Shown here: in pieces, positions 43,533 to 52,588 of the stretch
Layout: the number at the start of each line of letters is the position of its first letter
How positions within the stretch are numbered: position 1 is the stretch's first letter
NCBI GenBank assembly: GCA_910589185.1
Contig: CAJUSU010000003.1
Location: 4,422 to 68,421 of the forward strand
Reading direction: 5' to 3'
Origin: an uncultured Clostridia bacterium
GTDB taxonomy: Bacteria; Bacillota; Clostridia; TANB77; CAG-508
DNA length: 64,000 bases
Position numbers and translations under genes: made by a program
Notes under the pieces: model-generated
What the model saw: the letters and a program-made list of their open reading frames with translations, nothing else
What the model was told of the DNA's origin: nothing
Database searches by the model: none

Positions 43533-45308
43533 TTATTTACCTTCTTTTGCTTGATTACTCTCAATATATTCTACAGTTCTTTTGAAACCTTCTTCTATTG
43601 TTATGGTTGGTTTCCAACCTAAAGCTCTGATTTTTTCACTATTAATAGTTCCTAACTTAAATGGTGCTACTCCTTTTTGGTTCTCCTCTATTTTCATTTC
43701 TACTTTCAATTTTCTTTCTGGATATAGCCCTACTAATAACTCTGCCAATCCCTTTATTGTAATTTTTGCTTGTTCATCAGCAACATTATATGCTATATCA
43801 TCAGCTTCTAATAACACAAAGAAAATTCCTGCTACTACATCTCTAATGTAAGTATAAGTCCTTAGAGACTCACCTGTACTTTTCATTAAAATATTTTGAT
43901 GTTCTACTACATTTTTTAAAAAGTCAGCTTGCACTCTTCCATCATGAATTGACATTCCTGGTCCATAGGTATGTGCTGGTCTTACAATTTTTGCATTTAC
44001 TCCATATTGCTCTCTAAAGGTAACACACATATTTTCGGCTGCTCTTTTTCCTTCTGGATAACATGACCTTGGAAGTAATGGATCTATAAATCCATAGGTA
44101 TCCTCTCTAAACTCTTCTTGCCATTCATAAGGTTCTCCATAAACTTCTCTAGAAGAAATAAATACATAAGATTTTACATTACTTTTTTTAGCTAGTTTTA
44201 ATGTATTATACGTTCCTAAAGTATTTGCCATTAAAGTGTCCACTGGAGCATCTTTCATTATCTTAGGACTTGCAGGACTTGCCGCATGAATAATATAGTC
44301 TACTTTGTCATCATAGTTAATTCTGTCACATACGTCTTGCTCTAACACAATAATATCATCTCTATTTTTTAAATATCCTGTAATTTTATTTCTATCTCTT
44401 ACTAAAGCAACTATCTTAATATTTAAAGATCTTAAGTCATTTAATATAGCTAAAGTGTATAAAAGATAGGTTCCTATCATTCCACTAGCACCAGTAATTA
44501 ATACAGTAGAATTTTCTAATTTTTTAAAGTTAATAGGATTATCTAAGATATGATTAATGTCTTCCTCTATAATTTTGTTTAGCTCATTCTCTGACCTATA
44601 CTCATCTTTTTTATATTTGTATAATGCTTGAATAAGATAATAATCTGTTGGAGTAGTTACTTTGATATTGTTTCTTGGTCCCATTGTCATATGTACAGGA
44701 TAACCATTATTTCTCATTAAATTGCAAGAATCTACTGCACCATCATAACCTTTCTCAGTCTGTCTTACCTTTTGATGAACTTCTACAATTTGCCCTAGTC
44801 TAAAGCATTGTGGCGCTTGAGCGGTATACATTTCGCTTCTCTTTGGTACTTCTTCTACCAATTCTCCATTGCTACTTTGGATAGCAGTTTCAAAACAAGG
44901 TGTTACTGTAATAGAAGTACCATATTTTTCAACATCTTCAATATTTTGATTAATTAGTTCTTGACTAATAAAAGGTCTTACACCATCATGAATTAATACA
45001 ATAGAATCTTTTGGATTTTCTTCATAGGCAGCATATAAAGCATTAAAAATAGAATCTTGTCCGCTTTCTCCACCTTTTACAATTTTAGCTACCTTTTTTA
45101 TTCCAGATTGTTCAATTTCCTCTTTTAAATAATCAATCCAGTCTTCTTTACAAGCAATATAAATTTTATCTATTTGCTTATTAATTTCAAAATTCTCTAG
45201 TGTCTTCACAATAATTGTTTTTCCCTCAATTTTCAAAAACTGTTTTGGTAGCCCATGAGTTTTCATTCTCGTACCACTACCTCCTGCAAAGATAATCGCT
45301 ATATTCAT
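43533..45308 (-). CDS. Bifunctional TarI/IspD-type cytidylyltransferase - extended SDR fusion
   Basis: The 591-residue fusion has residues 1-235 as a CTP-dependent sugar/polyol-phosphate cytidylyltransferase (FAGGSGTRMKTHGLPKQFL, LIHDGVRPFI, TAQAPQCFR). Residues about 262-590 are an extended NAD-dependent SDR (VLITGASGMIGTYLL, HAASPASP, SSREVYGEPYEW, YPEGKRAAE with the YxxxK pair). AGG rather than AAG in the first motif is TarI-like. In H. influenzae Bcs1 a similar fusion makes CDP-ribitol from ribulose 5-phosphate, but the SDR here looks like the sugar-nucleotide epimerase/decarboxylase type, so the product is uncertain. It overlaps the preceding gene by 32 nt. Confidence 0.85.
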   Translation of the reverse strand: MNIAIIFAGGSGTRMKTHGLPKQFLKIEGKTIIVKTLENFEINKQIDKIYIACKEDWIDYLKEEIEQSGIKKVAKIVKGGESGQDSIFNALYAAYEENPKDSIVLIHDGVRPFISQELINQNIEDVEKYGTSITVTPCFETAIQSSNGELVEEVPKRSEMYTAQAPQCFRLGQIVEVHQKVRQTEKGYDGAVDSCNLMRNNGYPVHMTMGPRNNIKVTTPTDYYLIQALYKYKKDEYRSENELNKIIEEDINHILDNPINFKKLENSTVLITGASGMIGTYLLYTLAILNDLRSLNIKIVALVRDRNKITGYLKNRDDIIVLEQDVCDRINYDDKVDYIIHAASPASPKIMKDAPVDTLMANTLGTYNTLKLAKKSNVKSYVFISSREVYGEPYEWQEEFREDTYGFIDPLLPRSCYPEGKRAAENMCVTFREQYGVNAKIVRPAHTYGPGMSIHDGRVQADFLKNVVEHQNILMKSTGESLRTYTYIRDVVAGIFFVLLEADDIAYNVADEQAKITIKGLAELLVGLYPERKLKVEMKIEENQKGVAPFKLGTINSEKIRALGWKPTITIEEGFKRTVEYIESNQAKEGK

Positions 45309-48045
45309 TTTCTGCTCCTTTCTCTTCTATATTTTTTTGTTCTTTTTTGATCAATTTATTTTGGATACTTTGATAAATTCTTTCACAATTGTTGTAATCA
45401 TCATAAGCAAAAAAGTCATTGGCTCTTCTAATATACTCTTCTTCTATTTTGCAATCTTGTTTCATATACTCACATAAAACATTAACAATTTTATCATTTG
45501 TTTTACAAATTGGTCCAAATCCCATTGTCTCATAGTCTAATTCACTTGTTTCATAATGTGGTGGCAATTCATCAGGATGATAATACACAATTGGTTTCCT
45601 CATATAAGCAAAATCGAATTGTACTCCTGAATAGTCTGTAACCATTAAACTAGCTTCTGTTAACATTTTTTCATAATTCACATTATCTGTTGCTGCTAAT
45701 AGTTCCACATAATCATTTCTATCATAATCATCAATTTGTGAGCTTGTACACGGATGTAAAACATAAATAATTTTATAACCATATTCCTTTGCTGTGCTAA
45801 TAAGTCTTTCATCATTAATTAATGTATTATATATTTTGAAATAGTCTGAATTTTTAAAACTGTCGTTATGCTGTCTCGCTTCCCCATATTTAGGAGAAGG
45901 AAGTGTCAGGTATCTTCTCCAAGTTGGCGTAATTAAAATTTGTTTTTGATTTTTATCTTTCAATCCATCATATCTGGCTAAACCCGTCATTTCTATGTGC
46001 TTTTCTTGAAAATCATACATTGCATTATTTAACAAATTATGTACTTCATACTTGGAAGCACAGCAATATAATTTGGTATTATCTACTAATCTATTTTGAT
46101 ATTGCGCAATTTCTTGAATAGTCAAACCATGTTGTATACATACAATTTCTGCATCAAACAAATCACAAATATATAATTTTGATTTTTTAGAACTAAAGCC
46201 ACAGTAAGATATTGCATTAGCATGAGTAGCTAAGATAACAGTCGCTAATAATGACATTAATTTATGTTTGAAAGTCCCATATAATAGAAGATTAGCATTT
46301 TCTTCTCTTTTTAACCTTTCATAATCTAAGGCTTCTTTCTTGATAACATAATACATCTTTACATCTGAATGATTTTCTTTAACATGTCTATAAATATATT
46401 CCCCATTATCTCCTGCTTTATACAATTTATCATAAGTAATCCATATTTGTCTGTTCTTGTAAAATGGCTTCACTATCCAATAAGCTAGTCTCAATGTAAA
46501 ATATTTTAAAGTAACTGGTAAATGGTTTGTTCGTACTATCCTTGCTGCAAAGAACTTTAATTCTTTTACTATTCCTGAAAATATTCTTTTTCTTTCAATA
46601 ACTAAGCGTTCTCTTTTATTGCACAAATAATAGTCATCATTTATTTTCCAATAAGAATATCTTGAATTGGTTAGGCGTGCTTGTGGCTTTTCATATCGTA
46701 TATTCATTTTATATTCTTTTTCTTGATAGATAACATAAAATTCTATATTGCCTTTTTGTTCTAATGGAATATCCATATGGAAAAATATTTTCTTTGCTAT
46801 AGTTACACCATAAACTTTTACCAATGGATAACATTCTGTCTTAATTGCCTTGATTGTTTTTCCATTATATTTTGCAATAACTTCTATATCGTCTCTTTTT
46901 AGAAAATCTTGCATACTAATTGAAAAGTCCATATTCAATACTTTATCTTCAAAATTAATAGCATACATATTTAATTTTTCTTGTTCTAATTCACTAACTA
47001 AATATTCTTTCTTGTTTTCCTGCAAATATATCTTTTTGTCATCTATTACTATATTTGTCTCTACATTTAATTTACTGTTTTTTAGTAAAACAAATTGGTA
47101 AGCTAACCACCTAGGCATCTTAAATAACAGATATTTATCCTTTTCTATGATTAAATCTGTATCAATATAGGTTAGTGCAATCGCTGTACTGTCTAGAAAA
47201 GCTTGAACCTCTTCTTTGTCCAATAACATTTTATTTCTATCATTTAAATTACAATTATATTTTTCATATATGTAATATAACATTGCTTCTTGTATAAAAG
47301 TTGGAACTTGCCTAACCTTTTCAAGTATTTGTGTTAAAAATGGAATTACAAATTGAGTAAGAGATACTTGATACCACTGCTTCTCATTCTGCATGTTATT
47401 TGTTCCAATGTCATCTTCTTTCGGTATGGTATAATATACAGATTTATGATTGATTAAATAATAAGATGGGTGCTGTAACAAAATTTCTAGCAATAATTTG
47501 ATTTTAGCATCTTCAAAATACATTGTTTCGTCCATTTGCTTGATGTAGTCTTTATGAAAAAAATATGCTGGTAAAATCATTCTTAGCTCTAATGGACTTT
47601 TTATTAAATCTATGCTTAAATTTTTATTAGAACTAGAACATTTTTTATAGGTCTTTTTCTCTTCACTTTGCATATAGCAAGGTTTTAAACATATTATTTT
47701 AGCATGTTCCTTTTGGATATGTTTTTGTACACTTGCTATTGCACCTTTCTCATATTTTATGCCTTGTTCTGCAAAGCTAATATAATCTCCTGTTGCTTTT
47801 TTTAATCCAATATTATATGCTTCATTTTTACTTTTATTTTTTGCATCTACATAAATAATAGTAGGATATTTTACTAAAACTTCTTCTAGTTCTTTACCTG
47901 CTTTATTTCCTTCTGTATTATCTAATAAAATAATTTCTATATTTGATTTCACTAAATTAGAAATGGTGTCTTCTATATCTTCACTTGTTTCTAATAGCAT
48001 TAATATTGAAAATCTATTTTCCACTCCTTTAAAAGCTCCTTCCAT
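45277..48045 (-). CDS. GT2-like domain fused to CDP-glycerol glycerophosphotransferase
   Basis: The 922-residue protein has an N-terminal part (about 10-220) with a GT-A/GT2-like start (FSILMLLETSEDIEDTI, then NKSKNEAYNIGLKKATGDYI). It lacks an obvious DxD metal motif, having SFAEQG where it is expected, so that domain may be non-catalytic. A middle region of about 300 residues is unassigned. The C-terminal glycerophosphotransferase domain (about 590-900) has CIQHGLTIQEIAQYQNR, LITPTWRRYL, YVLHPCTSSQ and LMVTDYSGVQFDFAYMRKPI. It overlaps tagH by one base (TAATG) and the next gene by 32 nt. Confidence 0.82.
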   Translation of the reverse strand: MEGAFKGVENRFSILMLLETSEDIEDTISNLVKSNIEIILLDNTEGNKAGKELEEVLVKYPTIIYVDAKNKSKNEAYNIGLKKATGDYISFAEQGIKYEKGAIASVQKHIQKEHAKIICLKPCYMQSEEKKTYKKCSSSNKNLSIDLIKSPLELRMILPAYFFHKDYIKQMDETMYFEDAKIKLLLEILLQHPSYYLINHKSVYYTIPKEDDIGTNNMQNEKQWYQVSLTQFVIPFLTQILEKVRQVPTFIQEAMLYYIYEKYNCNLNDRNKMLLDKEEVQAFLDSTAIALTYIDTDLIIEKDKYLLFKMPRWLAYQFVLLKNSKLNVETNIVIDDKKIYLQENKKEYLVSELEQEKLNMYAINFEDKVLNMDFSISMQDFLKRDDIEVIAKYNGKTIKAIKTECYPLVKVYGVTIAKKIFFHMDIPLEQKGNIEFYVIYQEKEYKMNIRYEKPQARLTNSRYSYWKINDDYYLCNKRERLVIERKRIFSGIVKELKFFAARIVRTNHLPVTLKYFTLRLAYWIVKPFYKNRQIWITYDKLYKAGDNGEYIYRHVKENHSDVKMYYVIKKEALDYERLKREENANLLLYGTFKHKLMSLLATVILATHANAISYCGFSSKKSKLYICDLFDAEIVCIQHGLTIQEIAQYQNRLVDNTKLYCCASKYEVHNLLNNAMYDFQEKHIEMTGLARYDGLKDKNQKQILITPTWRRYLTLPSPKYGEARQHNDSFKNSDYFKIYNTLINDERLISTAKEYGYKIIYVLHPCTSSQIDDYDRNDYVELLAATDNVNYEKMLTEASLMVTDYSGVQFDFAYMRKPIVYYHPDELPPHYETSELDYETMGFGPICKTNDKIVNVLCEYMKQDCKIEEEYIRRANDFFAYDDYNNCERIYQSIQNKLIKKEQKNIEEKGAENEYSDYLCRR

Positions 48046-48782
48046 TATTTCTTTTTGTAGGTCTCCTCATATTTGATAATTGTTTCATCTATTGTTCCAT
48101 CATAAATTAGTTTTCCATCTTTCATTAGTAATCCTCTCTTGCAAAATTCTTTTGCCACACTTGTTACATGAGTTACTAATAATAAGGTAATATTATCATT
48201 GCTGGTAATTTCATTTACTTTTTTGACACATTTTCTTTTAAATTCTTCATCACCAACACTTAAAGCTTCATCTACAATTAAAATTTCTGGTCTAATATTT
48301 ACGTTAATAGAAAAACCTAACCTTGCCTTCATACCACTTGAATAAGTTCTTACTGGTTGGTCTATATACTCTTCTATTTCAGCAAAATCAATAATCTTTT
48401 GTTCTAATTCTCTAATTTCTTTATCTTTAATTCCTAATAGTTGTCCTTTTAAGTAAATATTCTCTCTACCAGTAAATTCCGGGTCAAACCCTGATGTTAA
48501 CTCTAACAAAGCACTTACCCTACCATTTACTGTTATATCTCCTGTTGTTGGAAAACATACACCAGTTATCATTTTTAAAATAGTAGACTTTCCTGCCCCA
48601 TTTCTTCCTAATAGTGCTACTGCTTCTCCTCTTTTTATTTCAAAAGAAACATCATTAACTGCCTTTTTTTCTTTATATTTTATCTTTTTACAAAATGTAT
48701 ATAATAGTCTCTTTTTATCATTTTTAAATAATTTATACATTTTAGTTACATGATCAAACTTAATTACAATTTCTTCTTTCAC
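48045..48782 (-). CDS. tagH: Teichoic acid / polysaccharide ABC exporter ATP-binding protein TagH
   Basis: The 245-residue ATPase of the TagH/Wzt type has Walker A ALLGRNGAGKSTILK near 55, TYSSGMKARLGFSINVN as signature region and ILIVDEALSVGDEEFKRKC as Walker B. YSSGM-x-ARL and DEALSVGD are typical of polysaccharide/teichoic acid exporters. Together with TagG it flips the lipid-linked polymer to the outer face. It lacks the long C-terminal extracellular domain of B. subtilis TagH. Start is GTG (48780-48782) with AAAGGAG about 9 nt upstream, 14 nt after the permease gene. Confidence 0.92.
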   Translation of the reverse strand: MKEEIVIKFDHVTKMYKLFKNDKKRLLYTFCKKIKYKEKKAVNDVSFEIKRGEAVALLGRNGAGKSTILKMITGVCFPTTGDITVNGRVSALLELTSGFDPEFTGRENIYLKGQLLGIKDKEIRELEQKIIDFAEIEEYIDQPVRTYSSGMKARLGFSINVNIRPEILIVDEALSVGDEEFKRKCVKKVNEITSNDNITLLLVTHVTSVAKEFCKRGLLMKDGKLIYDGTIDETIIKYEETYKKK

Positions 48783-48796
48783 GCTTTCAAACTCCT

Positions 48797-49604
48797 TTAA
48801 TTTAATACATCTGGAATTTCTTTTCTTAACTTTTTATAAGTCCAAATTGCTAAAACAAGCAATAGGATAGTAATTACAACAAAATACAATAATCTTTTTG
48901 GTTGCTCCCAAAACCAAGTTTCATTAATAAAACAATTTCTAAATCCATTTGTCAAAAAGGTAACTGGATTTATCATTAACAATTTTTTTATCCACCCTAT
49001 CTTAATTGTCTCTGGATTCCAAAGAATACCTGATAGCCAAAAAACAGCTGTTATCATTGATTTTACTAGATTTGCAAAATCCTTGCTCATTGCTGAAAGA
49101 AGGGATGCAAATAAACTCCAAATAGTGAAAAATAAGAACATCAATATCATATAAAATGGTAGTTGCAATAAATAAATACTTGGTGGATATCCCATAGCAA
49201 TAAAAATTCCAATCATAATTGCCATTAATATAAGGTGAATAATGAATTTTGAAATACTTACAAAGGTAGGAATAGTAGCTATTGGAAATTTCATTTTTGT
49301 TACCAAATAACTATATTTACGTATAGTATCTGTTCCCGCTGTTAGCATATCATTCATGTAGAACCATGGCATTACTCCTGCAATCAACCACAAAAAGAAC
49401 GGAAATCCGATTCACATCTTTCCCCGCTCTTAGTCCAATCTCAAAAGCAAACCAGTACACAAAAATAGTAACAGCAGGTTTAATAATGGCCCATGACCAT
49501 CCAAGTGCTGCCCCTCTATATGTCTTTACTAAGTCAGCTTTTGCTAATTTTAAAATTTGTTGTCTATATGTTTTATGCTCTTTTAGTATATTTCCTAATA
49601 TCAT
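48797..49604 (-). CDS. tagG: Teichoic acid ABC exporter permease TagG, split by +1 frameshift
   Basis: ABC-2 type permease partner of TagH. The first frame (49604 to 49410) gives MILGNILKEHKTYRQQILKL, YRGAALGWSWAIIKP and FEIGLRAGKDVN, then after CGG (49407-49409) turns into unrelated residues and stops at 49350. Skipping the C at 49409 yields GFPFFLWLIAGVMPWFYMND and five further membrane segments to 48797, the normal TagG sequence, 268 residues in all. ATG 49602-49604 has AAGGAGA about 9 nt upstream. It lies in the middle of an intact operon whose function needs it, so frameshift translation or a sequence error is more likely than a true pseudogene. Confidence 0.9.
49406..49409 (-). other. 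Putative +1 frameshift site (AAT-C-GGA) in tagG
   Basis: Frame 0 reads AAT CGG ATT; the family frame is AAT (C) GGA TTT CCG TTC. One skipped C restores the protein. The layout (codon, C, GGR) is the same as in the tagO-like gene and cptN. Confidence 0.6.
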
Positions 49605-49663
49605 AAATGAATTTCTCCTTTTGTATTGGCTTTTATCATTTTGCACAATTTTATCATTAATTT

Positions 49664-50695
49664 CTAAATATTACAAGCTTTTTCATATTCTTCTTGGTCT
49701 TGTTTCCATTGTCGATAATTAGGATCATTTCTATGGTCTGGCAAAGAATAATTTTCTTTCAAATAATTTCCTACATATTTTGTCACCTTCTTAGCCCCAT
49801 AAATATTCATATGTATTCCCTTATCGCTTGTATCTGTTTTCCAATCAATCCCCATTTCGCTTACCACTTTATTCAAATCTAAAAATGGCACATTATTTTT
49901 AACTGCCCATTTCGTCATTTCTTGTTGTTTTGTCTTATTCCATACCTTTGGTGCAGGCATTTCTAGTAATAATAACGGAATACCATTTTCTTGACATAAC
50001 TCTTTTATTTTTAGAAGATACTTTTCTGACTCTGGTGTTATCTTGTTAGTTTTATCTTCTTTTTGTAAATAATTGTTATCACCTTTATAAGCCTTCTTTT
50101 TTTTGATTAAAACATATCCTTTTTTAGCATAATGATAATTCTCATTTGCCATTTTAAAATCTTCTTCATCTAGTTCACTCCATCTACTATGATATTTAAA
50201 AATAGGAAATAAATAAGAAGCTATTTCTTCTGTTGTATTTTTTTGTACAGGGTCCATCACTGCCTCTATTTTATTCATACTTAATGGCATATTATCATAC
50301 AAATGGCTTTTAAAGAATTTGCTTAATGGCTTTGCATCAAACGCTTGGTCTGCATTTAATATAATCACTTTGGGCTTTTGATATTTTAAAGCTTCCTTCA
50401 TGCAATAATAACTATCCCAAATTTTTTGGCCAGGTGAGGCAAAATCATAGCTAGTAAATCCATGTTCTTCCCACATTTCAATAGGTGATATAGATTTATA
50501 AATTGAACTTTCTCCTATAAAAACAGCATCTAAGCTATTTTCTGGTTCATCATAAAATCCTTGTATAATTGCTCGATAAAACCCTTTTTTACTATTCCCT
50601 GTTTTTGGTACAAAAAGTGGTGATAGAAATAAAAATAACAAAATTCCTATCATAAAAAATATCAATGCCCTCATTACTATTACTAGTTTTTTCAT
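49664..50695 (-). CDS. DltD/AlgX-like SGNH-hydrolase-fold protein
   Basis: The 343-residue membrane-anchored protein has one N-terminal TM (about 5-27) and an extracytoplasmic SGNH-like domain: AVFIGESSIYKSISPIEMWE with a Ser in the nucleophile position, and KGIHMNIYGAKKVTKYV at the C-terminus supplying the Asp/His-type motif. Such proteins work with MBOAT acyltransferases in the final O-acylation outside the cell, like DltD or AlgX. The start at 50693-50695 has AGGAGGG immediately before; the longer frame overlaps the MBOAT gene. It is the last gene of the adenylation-carrier-MBOAT-SGNH cassette. Confidence 0.82.
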   Translation of the reverse strand: MKKLVIVMRALIFFMIGILLFLFLSPLFVPKTGNSKKGFYRAIIQGFYDEPENSLDAVFIGESSIYKSISPIEMWEEHGFTSYDFASPGQKIWDSYYCMKEALKYQKPKVIILNADQAFDAKPLSKFFKSHLYDNMPLSMNKIEAVMDPVQKNTTEEIASYLFPIFKYHSRWSELDEEDFKMANENYHYAKKGYVLIKKKKAYKGDNNYLQKEDKTNKITPESEKYLLKIKELCQENGIPLLLLEMPAPKVWNKTKQQEMTKWAVKNNVPFLDLNKVVSEMGIDWKTDTSDKGIHMNIYGAKKVTKYVGNYLKENYSLPDHRNDPNYRQWKQDQEEYEKACNI

Positions 50696-50717
50696 TTTCC
50701 CTCCTACTGTTTTCTCA

Positions 50718-52310
50718 TTAAAATTGTCCATAAATAAAATCACTTGCCGCATATCCTGGTCCATAAACTCCAAAAATGATAATGGCAAATAGAATGGCAT
50801 AATAAAGTAGCCACCTAAAAGGCAAATTTTGCTTTGCTATTGCCTCACGAATATGATATCCTTTTTCTTGTAATAATCCCACAACAAACATTAAAATAAT
50901 TCCTACAATTAGTACAACAAAATCATGTGGAATATATCCTATATTAAACAAACTTCCGTCAAATAGAGAACCAATTCCCTGCCATGTAAAGATAGAGCAA
51001 AACATCTTCCAAGCATCTAACAATCTATGTGACCTAAAAATCATCATTCCAATAAATACTATTATCGTAGTTCTAAACATCTGCCATAAGCGATAACTAA
51101 AAGCTTTTGTGTTGACTTTTAAAAGGTTTAAAACCTTATTACTCAACGGCTCTAATAACATTCCTATCATCATAATAATATAGTAATATAATCCATAAAA
51201 AATATATTTCCAACTAGCACCGTGCCAAATACCATTTCCAAGCCATACAAAAAACAAAGCAAAAGCAACTGGTATTAATTTTGATAAATATGTATTCTTA
51301 AAAATTTTTTTAGCACCATTTGTAAGGTGCACAGTAAACTTTGAAAAAGAAATTGGATAAAAAATATAATCTTTTAGCCATGCTCCCAAAGTAATGTGCC
51401 ATCTTCTCCAGAATTCTTGCACTGACGTTGAAAAAAATGGTCTTTTAAAGTTTTCCGCCATTTCAATTCCCATCATTTGTGCAGTACCTCTTACAATATC
51501 CATACAGCCTGAGAATTCTGCATAAATTTGTACTGTGTATAAAATAATCGCCAGAACAATTGTAACCCCTGTGTAATTCGCATAATGTGCAAATACTTCA
51601 TTAACAAATAGACCCGCTCGATCTGCAATAACCATTTTCTTGAAATAGCCCCATAACATTAATTGAATACCAAACTTTAAGTTTTTATATTGAAATTTAT
51701 GTGGTTTATATAATTGATGCGCTAAATGTTCATATCTTCCAATAGGTCCTTCTACAATTTGTGGAAAGAAAGATACAAATAAAGCTACTCTTCCAATATT
51801 TTTATCTGGCTCATATTTTCCTCTATACACATCAATCACATAACTAATCGCTTGTAAAGTATAGTAAGAAATTCCTAATGGTAATATAAATTTTTGGAAT
51901 GGTATTTCTATTTGAAAATGGCATAATGCAAATAAACTATTTAAGTTTCCTGCTATAAAATTAAAATATTTCAAACACGCTAAAAAGCCAAAATTAATGA
52001 AAATAGCTAAGAAAACTACCCATTTTTTCTTTGTTTTGGCTCTATGTTTTATTTTCTTTTTTACTTCTTTTTCTTCAATCTCTTTACATTTATCTTTTGC
52101 TTTGTTATCAATTTTTCCTAATAGTAAAGCAGTTAGATAAATAGATATCGTAGTGAATAGTAAAAATACAATTAGCTTATTACTTGCTAGGAAATAATAA
52201 ATATAACTAGCTATTAATAATACTACCCATTTCGCTTTTTTAGGAAAAATGTAATATAAGATACATACTATTGCCACAAAAGCAACAAAATATAATGAAT
52301 TGATTGACAT
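50718..52310 (-). CDS. MBOAT-family O-acyltransferase (AlgI/DltB-like)
   Basis: The 530-residue polytopic protein has the MBOAT signature: VQEFWRRWHITLGAWLKDYI near 300 and GNGIWHGASWKYIFYGLYY near 362 with the conserved His. The RRWHI-type motif and length are closer to AlgI/PatA-type than to classic DltB. It should pass an acyl group across the membrane from the adjacent carrier protein to a surface polymer. An AGGAG site precedes the ATG. It lies between the carrier gene (10 nt upstream) and the SGNH gene, which gives A-C-B-D order instead of the canonical dltABCD. Confidence 0.9.
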   Translation of the reverse strand: MSINSLYFVAFVAIVCILYYIFPKKAKWVVLLIASYIYYFLASNKLIVFLLFTTISIYLTALLLGKIDNKAKDKCKEIEEKEVKKKIKHRAKTKKKWVVFLAIFINFGFLACLKYFNFIAGNLNSLFALCHFQIEIPFQKFILPLGISYYTLQAISYVIDVYRGKYEPDKNIGRVALFVSFFPQIVEGPIGRYEHLAHQLYKPHKFQYKNLKFGIQLMLWGYFKKMVIADRAGLFVNEVFAHYANYTGVTIVLAIILYTVQIYAEFSGCMDIVRGTAQMMGIEMAENFKRPFFSTSVQEFWRRWHITLGAWLKDYIFYPISFSKFTVHLTNGAKKIFKNTYLSKLIPVAFALFFVWLGNGIWHGASWKYIFYGLYYYIIMMIGMLLEPLSNKVLNLLKVNTKAFSYRLWQMFRTTIIVFIGMMIFRSHRLLDAWKMFCSIFTWQGIGSLFDGSLFNIGYIPHDFVVLIVGIILMFVVGLLQEKGYHIREAIAKQNLPFRWLLYYAILFAIIIFGVYGPGYAASDFIYGQF

Positions 52311-52320
52311 TGTTTTTCTC

Positions 52321-52545
52321 CTAATCCTCTAATTTTTGAATTAGCTCATACATAGCTTGTATGGAGTTAAAGTTTTCTGGAACAATATCTCCTGCTCCTA
52401 TTTCAATGTCAAATTCATCGTTAATAGCTGATACAATTGATACGATATCAAAAGAATCTAGTTCTTCATTATCTATCAAATGTTCATTTCCTTCAAAATT
52501 CACTTCTGGCTTGATTTTCTTTAATAATTTTAGTAATTCCTCCAT
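52321..52545 (-). CDS. Acyl/aminoacyl carrier protein (DltC-like)
   Basis: The 74-residue acidic four-helix carrier has the phosphopantetheine attachment Ser31 in NEELDSFDIVSIVSAI. DSF replaces the common DSL. Length and D-S-F/V context resemble DltC, but it is not the housekeeping AcpP. It sits between the adenylation enzyme and the MBOAT gene, so it most likely carries the group activated by the former to the latter. It is the only carrier protein in the window; the fatty acid operon has none, so acpP must be elsewhere. Confidence 0.88.
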   Translation of the reverse strand: MEELLKLLKKIKPEVNFEGNEHLIDNEELDSFDIVSIVSAINDEFDIEIGAGDIVPENFNSIQAMYELIQKLED

Positions 52546-52588
52546 TTTCTTTTCTAACCTCTTTTGGTTAGTTTCGCCCCCATTTCTT

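Noticed and set aside
32994..49409. Simple reassignment of CGG to another amino acid
   Set aside because: Changing the amino acid would not restore the reading frame at the three sites; one base must be skipped.
48797..49604. Two separate small exporter genes instead of one tagG
   Set aside because: Same reasoning: the join lies within a conserved segment and one skipped base restores the complete permease.
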